Assembly: GCA_021797085.1 (NCBI GenBank)
Contig: JAKAAG010000003.1
Span: forward strand, 15,598-54,394
Direction of reading: 5' to 3'
Length of the DNA stretch: 38,797 bases
Source: Nanobdellota archaeon
Lineage (GTDB): Archaea > Nanobdellota > Nanobdellia > Parvarchaeales > Parvarchaeaceae
Shown here: positions 1 through 9,394 of the stretch, piece by piece
Layout of the letters: each line of letters opens with the position of its first letter
How positions within the stretch are numbered: position 1 is the stretch's first letter
Made by a program: the position numbers and the translations under genes
Notes under the pieces: generated by a model
What the model was told of the DNA's origin: nothing
Databases searched by the model: none
What the model saw: only the letters and a program-made list of their open reading frames with translations

Positions 1-1
1 C

Positions 2-925
2 AATATTCAGTTTAATGGTGTTTCAGCAGCTAGTACTTCAACTGATTATTGGCTAAAATTGGGCAGCATCCAACCAAGGGAATCTTACATTGCATTCATG
101 GGCTTTGCATTACCAAACATAACATTATTTAACAACACTAATGATGGAGAAGCATCACAACTTTCTCCAGTATATGGGCAATACAATGATGGTCCAAATG
201 TATTTGATTTTTACGCAAACTTTGAGGGGCCTTCGATAATAGAATCATCTTCTTATTCAACTATAAACAGCACAGTAACACCTTCTTATACTGCAGGAAG
301 TGCCTCTTCTCCGGGTTATGTAACTACTTTATCTAATCAAGGGAGTTCGTCTTCATATCTTGAATGGACCTCTGGCCCGTCATCCATTTCCAACGGATTA
401 ATAATGGAGACAAGCGCTTACTATGGGGCACCAGAAAGCTCAAAGCCAGCGGATCAACAGATATTGGGTTTATTGTCCAGTTCAGATCCACAGGAAGCCG
501 GCCAAGGCTTTATAGGTTGCGGTGGAAGCGGCCAACCTGCTAGCACTGGGGTGGCATTCTCTTCAGACCCTTACTGCACAAGTTCATTCATAGAATACGA
601 TGATTCTGCAACGACCTCTTCTTCCAGTAGCATACCTAACGATGATTATATATTCTACAGGTTTACTGTCCTGCCAAGTTCACAGACTCTGCAAATAGCT
701 TCATCTTCCTCATCAATATTCCAGTATCCATATACTGGTACATTATCAACTGTACTGTCAGCTAGTTATTCCGTCTCTCCTTCCGGATCCACAGTTTATG
801 TTGGTGATACCTCTGGAGGAGCTTCGCATACTGCCAGATACTATTGGATCTTAATAAGAGCTTACCCTCCAAATGGTGTTATGCCTTTTGAAACCGTTGG
901 GCCATTAAACGGTCAGCCAAGCTAA
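2..925 (+). CDS. C-terminal part of a large secreted/surface protein with DUF2341/LamG (concanavalin-like) domain; 5' truncated by window edge
   Basis: Frame is open from base 2; GYWLKL-like '...DYWLKLGSIQPRESYIAFMGFALPNITLFNNTNDGEASQLSPVYGQYNDGPNVFDFYANFEGP' and C-terminal 'YYWILIRAYPPNGVMPF' resemble archaeal DUF2341-type surface proteins; Ser/Thr-rich. Confidence 0.75.
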   Translation, partial: NIQFNGVSAASTSTDYWLKLGSIQPRESYIAFMGFALPNITLFNNTNDGEASQLSPVYGQYNDGPNVFDFYANFEGPSIIESSSYSTINSTVTPSYTAGSASSPGYVTTLSNQGSSSSYLEWTSGPSSISNGLIMETSAYYGAPESSKPADQQILGLLSSSDPQEAGQGFIGCGGSGQPASTGVAFSSDPYCTSSFIEYDDSATTSSSSSIPNDDYIFYRFTVLPSSQTLQIASSSSSIFQYPYTGTLSTVLSASYSVSPSGSTVYVGDTSGGASHTARYYWILIRAYPPNGVMPFETVGPLNGQPS

Positions 926-956
926 TGTATAAATTCTTGCAGTTTTTAATATAGCT

Positions 957-2297
957 ATGGCAAGCAAGATTAAAACAGTAGTTACCGTAGGACCGGCCTG
1001 CGACAGCTATGAAATGCTTAAAAAAATGATAATTAAGGGGGCGGACATATTTAGGTTTAATCTTTCTCATGGGGATAAGGAGTATTTTACAAGAGTAGTT
1101 GCAAACGTAAGGAAAGCAGAGCAAGAAACAAAAAGAAGTGTTCTCATGTTTTTCGATCTTCCTGGGCCAAAATTGAGAACTGGCAAGGTACACGGAGACA
1201 AGATAGAAATAAAAGAAGGAACGGAATACACTTTAGGCAAGAACGGACAGATACAGGTTTCAGAGGAAATAATAAAGATGATTAACCTGAAAAGCAAGCT
1301 TCTTTTGTCTGATGGCAAAATAGAGTTCAAGCCAATAAGAAAGGAGATGGGCCTTTTGGTTGCAAAGGCCTTGAATAATGGCGTTCTTCTCAATGAGCAG
1401 AGCATAAATTTCAAAGGTATTTCTTATCCTGGAAAATATCCAACAAAGAAAGACGAGGAGGGTATAAAATTCGGCTTAAGTCTTGGGATAAACACATTTG
1501 CTTTGTCTTTTATATCAAGCGCAAAGGACATAGAGAATGCTAGAAAGATAGCTGGAGAAAAAAGCGTGTTGATAGCAAAGATAGAAAGGATAGAAGCAGT
1601 GAAACACTTTAACGAGATTGTAAAGGTAGCAGATGTTATAATGGTTGCTAGGGGAGATCTCGGCCTAAACATAGATATTGCGGATTTGCCAGAGGTCCAA
1701 AAAAAGCTCTTATCTTTATGCAATGAAAACAGCAAGCCAGTTATAACAGCTACACAGATGCTTGAATCTATGACAAACAATGTAATGCCCACTAGGGCCG
1801 AGGCAGATGATGTTTTTACTGCAATAGATGAAGGAACGGATGCGGTCATGCTTTCGGAAGAAACTGCTATAGGAGTTTATCCTTTAAAGGCGCTGTCGAT
1901 GTTAAAACGAATAATAGAGAAATATCACTATTCGGGTATTGTAAAAAGATACAAGATAACAGATATACATGATGCCATATTAAATTCAGCGATAGATCTC
2001 GTCATAAACACCAAAATAGATAAAATAATAACATTTACTCCATCGGGAAGAAGCGCATTCAGGCTTTCAAGGCACCATATTCAATTGGATATATCTGCAA
2101 TTACAACCAGCAAAACAACATTTTCTAAGTTGTTCTTCAGCAAAAATGTTAAAGGAATACTTGTAAAAAGCCTCGAAAAAGCGGAAGCCAATCTTTTTAA
2201 TATAGCTAAAGAGCATGGTATAAAAAAGGCGATAGTCATTTCAGGTTTGTCCTTGAGCGAAAACTCGACGGAAAATATAAGGATAATAAGCTTTTAA
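957..2297 (+). CDS. pyk: Pyruvate kinase
   Basis: Motifs FRFNLSHGD, FDLPGPKLRTG, AKIERIEA, MVARGDLGL, ITATQMLESM, PTRAEADDV, GTDAVMLSEETA. Confidence 0.95.
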   Translation: MASKIKTVVTVGPACDSYEMLKKMIIKGADIFRFNLSHGDKEYFTRVVANVRKAEQETKRSVLMFFDLPGPKLRTGKVHGDKIEIKEGTEYTLGKNGQIQVSEEIIKMINLKSKLLLSDGKIEFKPIRKEMGLLVAKALNNGVLLNEQSINFKGISYPGKYPTKKDEEGIKFGLSLGINTFALSFISSAKDIENARKIAGEKSVLIAKIERIEAVKHFNEIVKVADVIMVARGDLGLNIDIADLPEVQKKLLSLCNENSKPVITATQMLESMTNNVMPTRAEADDVFTAIDEGTDAVMLSEETAIGVYPLKALSMLKRIIEKYHYSGIVKRYKITDIHDAILNSAIDLVINTKIDKIITFTPSGRSAFRLSRHHIQLDISAITTSKTTFSKLFFSKNVKGILVKSLEKAEANLFNIAKEHGIKKAIVISGLSLSENSTENIRIISF

Positions 2298-2438
2298 ATG
2301 CTATCATTTTTGGATAAAAAATACGTTATAAATGCAAAATTGAAAGAATTTATATGTTAAGTGAAACATAATCTCAAATGTTAACCTATTTAAACGTAAA
2401 AAATCTATATCAGTAAATAAAACAATTGCAATTAGATT

Positions 2439-3389
2439 ATGGGACATCAAATAACGAAGAAGAGCACTCCAAGAAGGGGAAGTCTGCAGTATTACCCTAT
2501 AAAGAAGAGCAAACGGCCTTACAACACGGTCAACAATTTCAAGGACTTAGAGAAGGGTGAGATAGGTGGTTTTGCAGGCTATAAGGCAGGGATGCTGCAG
2601 CTTGTTTACATTGATTCTGATAAAAACTCACCGACGTTTAAGATGGAGGTAATGACGAACGCAACCATACTTGAATGCCCTCCTTTGCTGGTTTGTGCGG
2701 TAAGGTTCTACAATAACGGAATAACTGTGGGAGAAAGCTGGGGAACAGGTATAAACAAATACGTTCAGAGAAAGGTAAAATTCAAGGAGAACAATAAAAG
2801 CATAGACGATTTTAAAGGAAAAGCAAATGATCTTCGTTTATTGGTGGCTACACAGCCTTGGTCAATAGGTCTCAAGAAGAAACCAGAAATATTTGAATTG
2901 GCAGTAGGCGGTAAATTTGATGATAAACTAGAGACTGCAAAGAATTTTTTAAGCAAGTCAATAGAAGTTTCTTCGGTTATAAAAGATGGTAATTTCGTTG
3001 ATGTTGGTGCAATAACAAAAGGCAAGGGTTTCCAGGGTTCCGTGAAGCGTTATGGTGTAAAGATATACCCTGTGCATGCCAGTAAGTCAAGAAGAAAAGC
3101 CGGTAACCTAGGCGCAGAGACAATGGCAAAGGTTCAGTACACGGTTCCACAGCATGGTAGGCTTGGTTTTAATTCAAGAGTAGAGTACAACAAGTTCGTT
3201 TTCAAGGTTGTAAAAGATCCGCAGGAGGTAAACATCCCAAGCGGCTATAAGAATTATGGCAACATAAAGGGAAGCGCAATTGTCTTAAAAGGTTCTGTAC
3301 CTGGGAGTGCAAGCAGATTGATTATAATGAGAAAAGCAATAAGGCCTACAAGAAAGGCCGAGCCGGTAAAAATAACATTGTTGAAGTGA
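2439..3389 (+). CDS. rpl3: Ribosomal protein L3 (uL3)
   Basis: First gene of archaeal S10-type operon; GKGFQGSVKRYGVK...HASKSRRKAGNLGAETMAKVQYTVPQHGRLGFNSRVEYNK. Confidence 0.96.
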   Translation: MGHQITKKSTPRRGSLQYYPIKKSKRPYNTVNNFKDLEKGEIGGFAGYKAGMLQLVYIDSDKNSPTFKMEVMTNATILECPPLLVCAVRFYNNGITVGESWGTGINKYVQRKVKFKENNKSIDDFKGKANDLRLLVATQPWSIGLKKKPEIFELAVGGKFDDKLETAKNFLSKSIEVSSVIKDGNFVDVGAITKGKGFQGSVKRYGVKIYPVHASKSRRKAGNLGAETMAKVQYTVPQHGRLGFNSRVEYNKFVFKVVKDPQEVNIPSGYKNYGNIKGSAIVLKGSVPGSASRLIIMRKAIRPTRKAEPVKITLLK

Positions 3390-3390
3390 T

Positions 3391-4176
3391 ATGGTAAAAG
3401 TATTTTCGTCTGATGGTAAGGAAAATGGTGAGATTCAATTACCAGAAGTATTCAACACAAAATTTAACTATTCTACTTTTAAAAAGGCATTTCTTGCAGA
3501 GCAGTCCGAAAAGTTCCAGCTTAAGTACACTGACCCTATGGCTGGTAAAAGAAAGGTGGCAGAACTTACAAAAAGGCGAAGGTCTTTCAAGACAAGCTAT
3601 GGACGAGGATTAGACAGGACTCCAAGGAAAACTCTTTCCAGAGTAGGAACGAATTTTAGTTACATGGGGGCAGTTGCTCCAAATACCGTGGGCGGAAGGG
3701 AAGCTCATCCTCCACAAGCTGAGAAAAAGCTTGTAAAGGAAATAAACAAGAAGGAAAGGAAACTTGCGATTAAGATGGGGATAGCAGCATCAGCCGATAT
3801 AAAAAGGGTTTCCATGTTTCATGCTATTAACGGCATAAAGGAACTACCAATAGTTATAGAGGATTCTGCAGTAATGGTAAAAAAGACAAAGGAAGCCAAA
3901 AATCTGTTTTCTTCCATTGGTTTAAATGCTGAACTTGAAAGAATAATGAAGAAAACTATAAGAAGTGGAAAAGGAAAATTAAGGGGTAGAAAGTACAAGA
4001 AGAAGCTAGGTATAGTTCTTGTTGTGAAAGATAATGAAAAAGTTTCAAGCGCATTTTCAAACCTTAACATAAAAGTTACAAACCCTTCCTCCCTTTCAAT
4101 GACTGATGTTTCACAGGCGGGCAAGCCTGGCAGGTTGATAATATGGACAAAGGGGGCAGTTGAAAATCTCAGGTAA
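3391..4176 (+). CDS. rpl4: Ribosomal protein L4 (uL4/L4e)
   Basis: GRGLDRTPRKTLSRVGTNF...GGREAHPPQAEKK; order after L3. Confidence 0.95.
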   Translation: MVKVFSSDGKENGEIQLPEVFNTKFNYSTFKKAFLAEQSEKFQLKYTDPMAGKRKVAELTKRRRSFKTSYGRGLDRTPRKTLSRVGTNFSYMGAVAPNTVGGREAHPPQAEKKLVKEINKKERKLAIKMGIAASADIKRVSMFHAINGIKELPIVIEDSAVMVKKTKEAKNLFSSIGLNAELERIMKKTIRSGKGKLRGRKYKKKLGIVLVVKDNEKVSSAFSNLNIKVTNPSSLSMTDVSQAGKPGRLIIWTKGAVENLR

Positions 4177-4178
4177 AC

Positions 4179-4442
4179 ATGGAAGAAAATCTAAAATATA
4201 TAATAAGTGTTTTGAGCGGCGAGAAGTCAACAAGATTGATGCAGATGGAGAACAAGCTTTCTTTTATAGTATCAAAGGATTCGAACAAGATATTAATAAA
4301 GAAAGAGGTGGAATCTCTGCTTAAAGCAAAAGTAGAGAGCATAAACATAATAAATAGAATGGATTCCAGAAAGGTGGCTATAGTAAAGCTAAAGCCTGAA
4401 TTCCAGGCAATGGATATTGCCACGCAGCTCGGTTTAATCTGA
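4179..4442 (+). CDS. rpl23: Ribosomal protein L23 (uL23)
   Basis: 87 aa, SEKSTRLMQMENKLSFIVSKDSNKILIKKEVESLLKAKVESINIIN; position after L4. Confidence 0.93.
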   Translation: MEENLKYIISVLSGEKSTRLMQMENKLSFIVSKDSNKILIKKEVESLLKAKVESINIINRMDSRKVAIVKLKPEFQAMDIATQLGLI

Positions 4443-4494
4443 TTTGTTTTGCTGTCTGAAAACATTTTTAAATTTAAATATTCTAAGATAGCTA

Positions 4495-4704
4495 ATGCTG
4501 ATAGGGTTTAAATTGAAAGTAATGGGAAAGGATTTGGAAGGAAAGGTTATAGATGAAACGAAAAGCACTTTGCTGCTCGAAACAGAAAGTGGCATAAAAA
4601 GAGTTATAAAGGATGGAAACAGATTTATAGTACATATGAATAAAAAAGAAATAAAAGTGAGTGGAAATGATATCAGTATGAGGCCATGGGAATATGCTTT
4701 ATGA
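4495..4704 (+). CDS. rnp1: Ribonuclease P protein component 1 (Rnp1/Pop4/p29)
   Basis: GKDLEGKVIDETKSTLLLETESGIKRVIKDGNRFIV...SGNDISMRPWEYAL; position before S17. Confidence 0.9.
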   Translation: MLIGFKLKVMGKDLEGKVIDETKSTLLLETESGIKRVIKDGNRFIVHMNKKEIKVSGNDISMRPWEYAL

Positions 4705-5008
4705 AGATTTGAAAAAACCAGAGAATAGCTGCAATGACATACATTGTCCTTATCATGGACAATTAAAGGTTCATGGCAGAAGGTTTGAAGGAGTAGTTAC
4801 TTCGGCAAAAGCCGATAAAACAGTTGCAGTAAGCTGGACGGTTTTCAGAAGACTGGGAAAATACGATAGATATGTAAAAATAAGAAGCAGGGTTCTTGCC
4901 CATAACCCAGAATGCATATCGGCAAAATTAAATGATAAGGTAGTGATATACGAAACAAGACCAATAAGCAGGTGGAAAAGATTTGTAGTTGTGAGGAAAT
5001 TGCAGTAA
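4694..5008 (+). CDS. rps17: Ribosomal protein S17 (uS17)
   Basis: CPYHGQLKVHGRRFEGVVTSAKADKTVAVSW...KYDRYVKIRSRVLAHNPECI; 11-bp overlap with rnp1. Confidence 0.95.
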   Translation: MLYEDLKKPENSCNDIHCPYHGQLKVHGRRFEGVVTSAKADKTVAVSWTVFRRLGKYDRYVKIRSRVLAHNPECISAKLNDKVVIYETRPISRWKRFVVVRKLQ

Positions 5009-5009
5009 T

Positions 5010-5441
5010 ATGGGAACAGGAAGGAAGGGAGCTGGTTTAAAGGCCATAAGAGCAAAGATTTCTAAGTCAATAAACGTGGGAAGCTGGATAATGGTAGCTG
5101 ACAATTCTGGAGCAAAGATAGTAAAAGTGGTAAACATAAGAAATTATCATGGTGTAAAGGATAGGCAGCCGAAGTGCGGAGTAGGAGATACAATATTTGT
5201 CGTTGTAAAGAAAGGTTCACCCGATACTGTACACAAGAAGTTCCCAGCAGTAGTCGTAAGACAAAGAAAAGAGTACAGAAGACATGATGGCACAAGGGTT
5301 TCATTTGAAGATAATGCATGCGCAATAGTCAAGGACATAGACAAGTATGAACCCCAGGGTACGATTATAAGGGGGCCAATAGCCAGGGAAATCTCTATAC
5401 GTTTCCCAAACATAACTAAAATAGCGTCAAAGATTGTATGA
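5010..5441 (+). CDS. rpl14: Ribosomal protein L14 (uL14)
   Basis: GSWIMVADNSGAKIVKVVNIRNYHG...GDTIFVVVKKGSPD...PAVVVRQRKEYRRHDGTRVSFEDNACAIV. Confidence 0.97.
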   Translation: MGTGRKGAGLKAIRAKISKSINVGSWIMVADNSGAKIVKVVNIRNYHGVKDRQPKCGVGDTIFVVVKKGSPDTVHKKFPAVVVRQRKEYRRHDGTRVSFEDNACAIVKDIDKYEPQGTIIRGPIAREISIRFPNITKIASKIV

Positions 5442-5830
5442 AAAATAACTTTAGCAGACATTGGGTTTCGAGTACCTCTCCAAAGAAACAGAGGAAATAT
5501 AGGACAAATGCTCCGTTACACATAAAAAGAAAGATGCTTTCTGCCCACTTATCGAAGGAACTAAGAGCAAAATACAAGACAAGGAATGTGCTGTTGAAAA
5601 AAGGAGATACTGTGCTTATCGCAAGAGGAAAGTTTAAGGGGAAGGAAGGAAAGATAGACAAAGTTTACACGAAACAGTTAAAAGTAAGTGTTGATTCAGC
5701 TAAGAACGTAACGAAAAAAGGAAACAAGGTTCCTTTTAAGATCAGGCCATCGGCTTTAATAATTACAGATCTTAATCTGTCCGATGCAAGGAGGTTAGAA
5801 AAGATAGAATCTTATGGCAAGACACGGTGA
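5438..5830 (+). CDS. rpl24: Ribosomal protein L24 (uL24)
   Basis: MLSAHLSKELRAKYKTRNVLLKKGDTVLIARGKFKGKEGKIDKVYTKQLKVSVDSA; ATGA overlap with L14. Confidence 0.95.
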   Translation: MKNNFSRHWVSSTSPKKQRKYRTNAPLHIKRKMLSAHLSKELRAKYKTRNVLLKKGDTVLIARGKFKGKEGKIDKVYTKQLKVSVDSAKNVTKKGNKVPFKIRPSALIITDLNLSDARRLEKIESYGKTR

Positions 5831-6476
5831 GTCGAAACATTTTAAGAGAAGTGCAGTTACTAATTCTTTAGTTATACCTAGGAAGAAATATAAATATTAT
5901 ATCAAGCCTTTACCCGGAAAACACAGTAACAAAGAGGGCGTTTCATTATTGGGCTTTTTAAGAGATGTAGTTAACATAGCGGGAAATGCAAGAGAAGCCA
6001 GGTACCTTATAAAAGCAGGTTTGGTTTCGGTTGACGGGAAAAAGATAAAGGAAGAAAAGTACGTTGTCGGTTTCTCCGATGTTGTAAGCGTCAAAGATGA
6101 TTATTTTTTGGTGTGGCTGAACGAAAAGGGAAAGATAATCTCAGTAAAACAAGACGGAAATGTAGACAGTAAAAAAGTAAAGGTAATGTCGAAGCACAAG
6201 GGAAAAGGTTCAAAGGATATACTTTTTACAAGCGACGCAAGGAACATTGTGTCTGAAAAAACGGACGTGCAGATAAATGATTCTGTAATACTGGATTTCT
6301 CCACGGGTAAAATAAAGGACAAAATACCTTTTGAGCAAGGAAGAGAAGTAATAGTTTTCAACGGTAAAAACGCTGGAAGAAAAGGAAAGATAAAGGAAAT
6401 TGACGGCTATTCCGTTTTGGTTTCAGGAAAGGACGGTGAATTTGTTTCATCCATTAAATCCTGCATGGCATTGTAA
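5814..6476 (+). CDS. rps4e: Ribosomal protein S4e (eS4)
   Basis: MARHGESKHFKRSAVTNSLVIPRKKYKYYIKPLPGKHSNKEGVSLLGFLRDVVNIAGNAREARYLIKAGLVSVDGK. Confidence 0.95.
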   Translation: MARHGESKHFKRSAVTNSLVIPRKKYKYYIKPLPGKHSNKEGVSLLGFLRDVVNIAGNAREARYLIKAGLVSVDGKKIKEEKYVVGFSDVVSVKDDYFLVWLNEKGKIISVKQDGNVDSKKVKVMSKHKGKGSKDILFTSDARNIVSEKTDVQINDSVILDFSTGKIKDKIPFEQGREVIVFNGKNAGRKGKIKEIDGYSVLVSGKDGEFVSSIKSCMAL

Positions 6477-6477
6477 T

Positions 6478-6984
6478 ATGGAAAATAAAATGAGGGAGAT
6501 TTTTGTTGAGAAGGTCACGTTGAACATAGGCGTGGGCGAGCCTGGAGAAAGGCTTGAAAAGATAAAGAGCCTGCTTGAGCAGATCTCTGGTTCAAAGGTG
6601 GTTAAGACAGAGACCAAAAAAAGGATACCTGAATGGGGGTTAAGGCCGGGCCTTGAAATAGGTGTAAAGACAACGTTGAGAAAGCAGGCTGCAGAAGAAG
6701 TATTAAAAAGGATGTTTACCGCAATGGAAAATTCAGTAAAAGAATCAAATTTTGATGAAAAAGGCAATCTATCTTTTGGAATAAAGGAATACATACACAT
6801 ACCTGGAGCAAAGTACGATTATACAATTGGTATAGTCGGCCTTTCAGTCAATGTAACTTTGTCTAGAAGAGGATTCGGTATAACTAGAAAGAGGAACAAA
6901 TCAAACATAGGCAAGTCACATCTAATCAAAAAAGAAGAGGCAGTGGAATTCATAAAGAATAAATACAATGTGAAGGTTATTTAA
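6478..6984 (+). CDS. rpl5: Ribosomal protein L5 (uL5)
   Basis: MENKMREIFVEKVTLNIGVGEPGERLEK...GLRPGLEIGVKTTLR...FGIKEYIHIPGAKYDYTIGIVGLSVNVTLSRRGFGI; start at 6478 preferred over the longer track ORF because it immediately follows the S4e stop. Confidence 0.95.
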   Translation: MENKMREIFVEKVTLNIGVGEPGERLEKIKSLLEQISGSKVVKTETKKRIPEWGLRPGLEIGVKTTLRKQAAEEVLKRMFTAMENSVKESNFDEKGNLSFGIKEYIHIPGAKYDYTIGIVGLSVNVTLSRRGFGITRKRNKSNIGKSHLIKKEEAVEFIKNKYNVKVI

Positions 6985-6990
6985 GGAATC

Positions 6991-7227
6991 ATGGAAACTC
7001 AATTCGAAAAAATATTGAAGGTGCATTCAACCAATCCCGCAAAGAGAGCCAGATTTATCAAATTCAACAAGCATAAGATGCAACCGCATGACAGACGTGC
7101 GCACCTATGCATAAGATGCAACAGGGCAGAAGGCCACATAAAGATACATGGCCTTAACTACTGCAGACAGTGCTTCAGAGAGGTCGCTCCGGATCTCGGA
7201 TTCAAAAAATACGGAAAGGAGGCATAA
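6991..7227 (+). CDS. rps14: Ribosomal protein S14 (uS14, zinc type)
   Basis: [37 protein letters not shown] with two CxxC pairs; a shorter start (ATG at 7078) is possible. Confidence 0.93.
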   Translation: METQFEKILKVHSTNPAKRARFIKFNKHKMQPHDRRAHLCIRCNRAEGHIKIHGLNYCRQCFREVAPDLGFKKYGKEA

Positions 7228-7229
7228 TT

Positions 7230-7616
7230 ATGGTGGATTCCCTTTCGACTATATTTAATACTATAAACGTTGCAAGAAAAGTTGGTAAGAAATCTTGCGT
7301 GGTAAGCCCAAACAGCAAGCTTTTAATCAACCTTCTGGAGCTTATCAAAAAGGCAGGATATATTGACAATTACGAGATAATAAACGATGTAAGAGGTGGG
7401 TTTGTAAAAATAGATATAAACGAGCATTTAAATGAGTGCAAAGCCATCAGGCCTAGAATACCAATAAAGGCAGGCGACATTGTAAAATATGAAAAGAGGT
7501 ATTTGCCTGCTTTGGGTTTTGGTTTAATACTTTTGTCTACAAATAAAGGAGTGATTACAAATGAAGAGGCAAAACAACTAATGATAGGGGGAAGTCTTTT
7601 AGCTTATGTCTACTAA
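7230..7616 (+). CDS. rps8: Ribosomal protein S8 (uS8)
   Basis: DSLSTIFNTINVARKVGKKSCVVSPNSKLLINLLELIKKAGYIDNYEI...RYLPALGFGLILLSTNKGVITNEEA; AAAGGAGG Shine-Dalgarno-like sequence upstream of ATG at 7230. Confidence 0.95.
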   Translation: MVDSLSTIFNTINVARKVGKKSCVVSPNSKLLINLLELIKKAGYIDNYEIINDVRGGFVKIDINEHLNECKAIRPRIPIKAGDIVKYEKRYLPALGFGLILLSTNKGVITNEEAKQLMIGGSLLAYVY

Positions 7617-8127
7617 ATTTAAGGTTGATCTTGCAGGCTCGAATGTGGAGCTTAACGGGAACAAAATAACTGTTAAGGGAAAGGAAGGGGAACTGCACAC
7701 TGAGATAGTACATCCTTTTCTGAAAGTTGAAAAGAAGGATAATGTTCTTCTTATTGAAGCAGAAAAGGACAATAAGTTTCAGAAGTCAATTGCAGGTACA
7801 TTGGCAGCAAACGTTAGGAATATGATAAAAGGCGTAAGCGAAAAATACACAGCAGAACTAGAGCTTGTTTACATGCACTTTCCAGCTTCTTTAAAGCTTA
7901 ATGGAAACAAAATACTAGTAGAGAATTTTGTGGGAGAAAGGAAGCCAAGAGAAATACAGATACCGGAAGGATTAAAGGCAGAAGTGAAAGGTAATAAAAT
8001 AGTCATATCCGGAATAGACAAATACAAAGTAGGACAGTTGGCCGGTACAATAGAGTCTAAAATACAGATCAAAAACAAAGACAGGAGGGTCTTTAAGGAC
8101 GGAATCTTTATAACTAAAAAACCTTGA
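7606..8127 (+). CDS. rpl6: Ribosomal protein L6 (uL6)
   Basis: GSNVELNGNKITVKGKEGEL...GTLAANVRNMIKGVSEKYTAELELVYMHFPASLKLNGNKILVENFVGERKPREI...VISGIDKYKVGQLAGTIES. Confidence 0.95.
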   Translation: MSTKFKVDLAGSNVELNGNKITVKGKEGELHTEIVHPFLKVEKKDNVLLIEAEKDNKFQKSIAGTLAANVRNMIKGVSEKYTAELELVYMHFPASLKLNGNKILVENFVGERKPREIQIPEGLKAEVKGNKIVISGIDKYKVGQLAGTIESKIQIKNKDRRVFKDGIFITKKP

Positions 8128-8480
8128 TTATGGAATTCACAAAACACGATGCTAAGAAGCTTAAAAGAGTTGGAAACTCTTGGAGAAAGCCGACCGGCAA
8201 GAAAAACAAGACAAAGGTAGGCAAGAAAGGACATAAAAAAATGCCTTCAAAGGGTTTCATGTCTCCTGCTTCAAAGAGAGGGAAGATAGCCGGCAAAATA
8301 CCTGTAAGGGTATTCAACTTAAAAGACGTTGAAAAGTTAAATGAGGCAAACATCGCTGTAATCGGAAAAGCAGTTGGGGCATTAAAGAGAAAATTAATAT
8401 ATGAGAAATGCAAGGAAAAGAAGATAATGGTGATAAATTATGCAGGGGAAACTGAAGACACAAAGAAGAATAGCCAGTAA
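8124..8480 (+). CDS. rpl32e: Ribosomal protein L32e (eL32)
   Basis: FTKHDAKKLKRVGNSWRKPTGKKNKTKVGKKGHKKMPSKGFMSPASKRGKIAGKIPVRVFNLKDVEKL. Confidence 0.9.
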   Translation: MIMEFTKHDAKKLKRVGNSWRKPTGKKNKTKVGKKGHKKMPSKGFMSPASKRGKIAGKIPVRVFNLKDVEKLNEANIAVIGKAVGALKRKLIYEKCKEKKIMVINYAGETEDTKKNSQ

Positions 8481-8883
8481 TGTTTTAGGCGTTGGAGAAA
8501 GCAGAGTTTGGCTGGATCCATCAAAGTTTAAGGACATAAAGGAAGCGATAACTAGGGCAGACATAGAAGGCCTTATATCAAAAGGTATCATAAAGAAGAA
8601 GGAACTAAAAGGGCAGTCCAGAGCAAGGGCAAGAGTTCTTCATGAAAAGAAGAGAAGAGGACACAGAAAGGGAATAGGCAGCAGAAGAGGGGAGAAGTCT
8701 GCAAGGATGGCCTTCGAATGGATAGACAAGGTTAGAGCGCTTAGAAACGAGCTTTTCAAGCAAAGGAAGCAGGGAAAGATAGACCAGAAAGAATTCAGGC
8801 AGCTTTACAGAAAGATAAAAGGAAATTCATTCCACAGTGTTAACCACATGAGGAATTACATCGAGGGAATGAAGAAGGCTTAA
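8440..8883 (+). CDS. rpl19e: Ribosomal protein L19e (eL19)
   Basis: KTQRRIASNVLGVGESRVWLDPSKFKDIKEAITRADIEGLISKGIIKKK...RRGHRKGIGSRRGEKSAR; 41-bp overlap with L32e. Confidence 0.96.
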   Translation: MQGKLKTQRRIASNVLGVGESRVWLDPSKFKDIKEAITRADIEGLISKGIIKKKELKGQSRARARVLHEKKRRGHRKGIGSRRGEKSARMAFEWIDKVRALRNELFKQRKQGKIDQKEFRQLYRKIKGNSFHSVNHMRNYIEGMKKA

Positions 8884-8884
8884 C

Positions 8885-9394
8885 ATGAAAAACACGAAAC
8901 GGACTAATTATAGAAAAAGGCTTGAGTTGCTTAAATCCGGCATACCAAGAGTAGTAGTAAGAAAGACAGATAAAGCAGTCATAGCTCATATTGTACAGTA
9001 CGGTGAAGAAGGAGACAAAACAATAGCAATGGTAAGAGGAAACGATCTAAAGAAATTTGGTTGGAACTTCAGCGGTAAAAATTCATCAGCTTCATATTTA
9101 ATAGGTTATTTGTTGGGTAAAAAGTCAAATGTAAAGGAAGCAATCCTCGATAAGGGGAACAGGACTTTAAAGAAAAATAGCTTCATATATTACGTAATGA
9201 AAGGCCTGCATGATTTTGGGGTAGATGTTCATTCGGATGACATAAAAATCGATGAAAAACGTTTATACGGAGAACACATTTCAGGCTATTATGATAATAG
9301 AAACGGAAACCAGTTTTCCGCTGTCGGAGATAAAATTAAAAATATAAAGGAAGAGTTTAATAAAACACTGGAGAATATAAAGAATGGAAAATGA
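8885..9394 (+). CDS. rpl18: Ribosomal protein L18 (uL18)
   Basis: TNYRKRLELLKSGIPRVVVRKTDKAVIAHIVQYGEEGDKTIAMVRGNDLKKFGW...ASYLIGYLLGKKS. Confidence 0.94.
   Translation: MKNTKRTNYRKRLELLKSGIPRVVVRKTDKAVIAHIVQYGEEGDKTIAMVRGNDLKKFGWNFSGKNSSASYLIGYLLGKKSNVKEAILDKGNRTLKKNSFIYYVMKGLHDFGVDVHSDDIKIDEKRLYGEHISGYYDNRNGNQFSAVGDKIKNIKEEFNKTLENIKNGK

Noticed and set aside
1067-1849. Antisense ORFs 1067..1414 and 1424..1849 (-)
   Set aside because: Entirely opposite pyruvate kinase, hydrophobic/Ser-Phe-rich composition typical of antisense translation of a Lys/Glu-rich gene.
6400-6477. Longer L5 start and similar extended starts for S8 (7170) and the 32939 ORF
   Set aside because: Extensions overlap the upstream genes; the internal ATGs at 6478, 7230 and 32996 fit gene spacing and family N-termini better.
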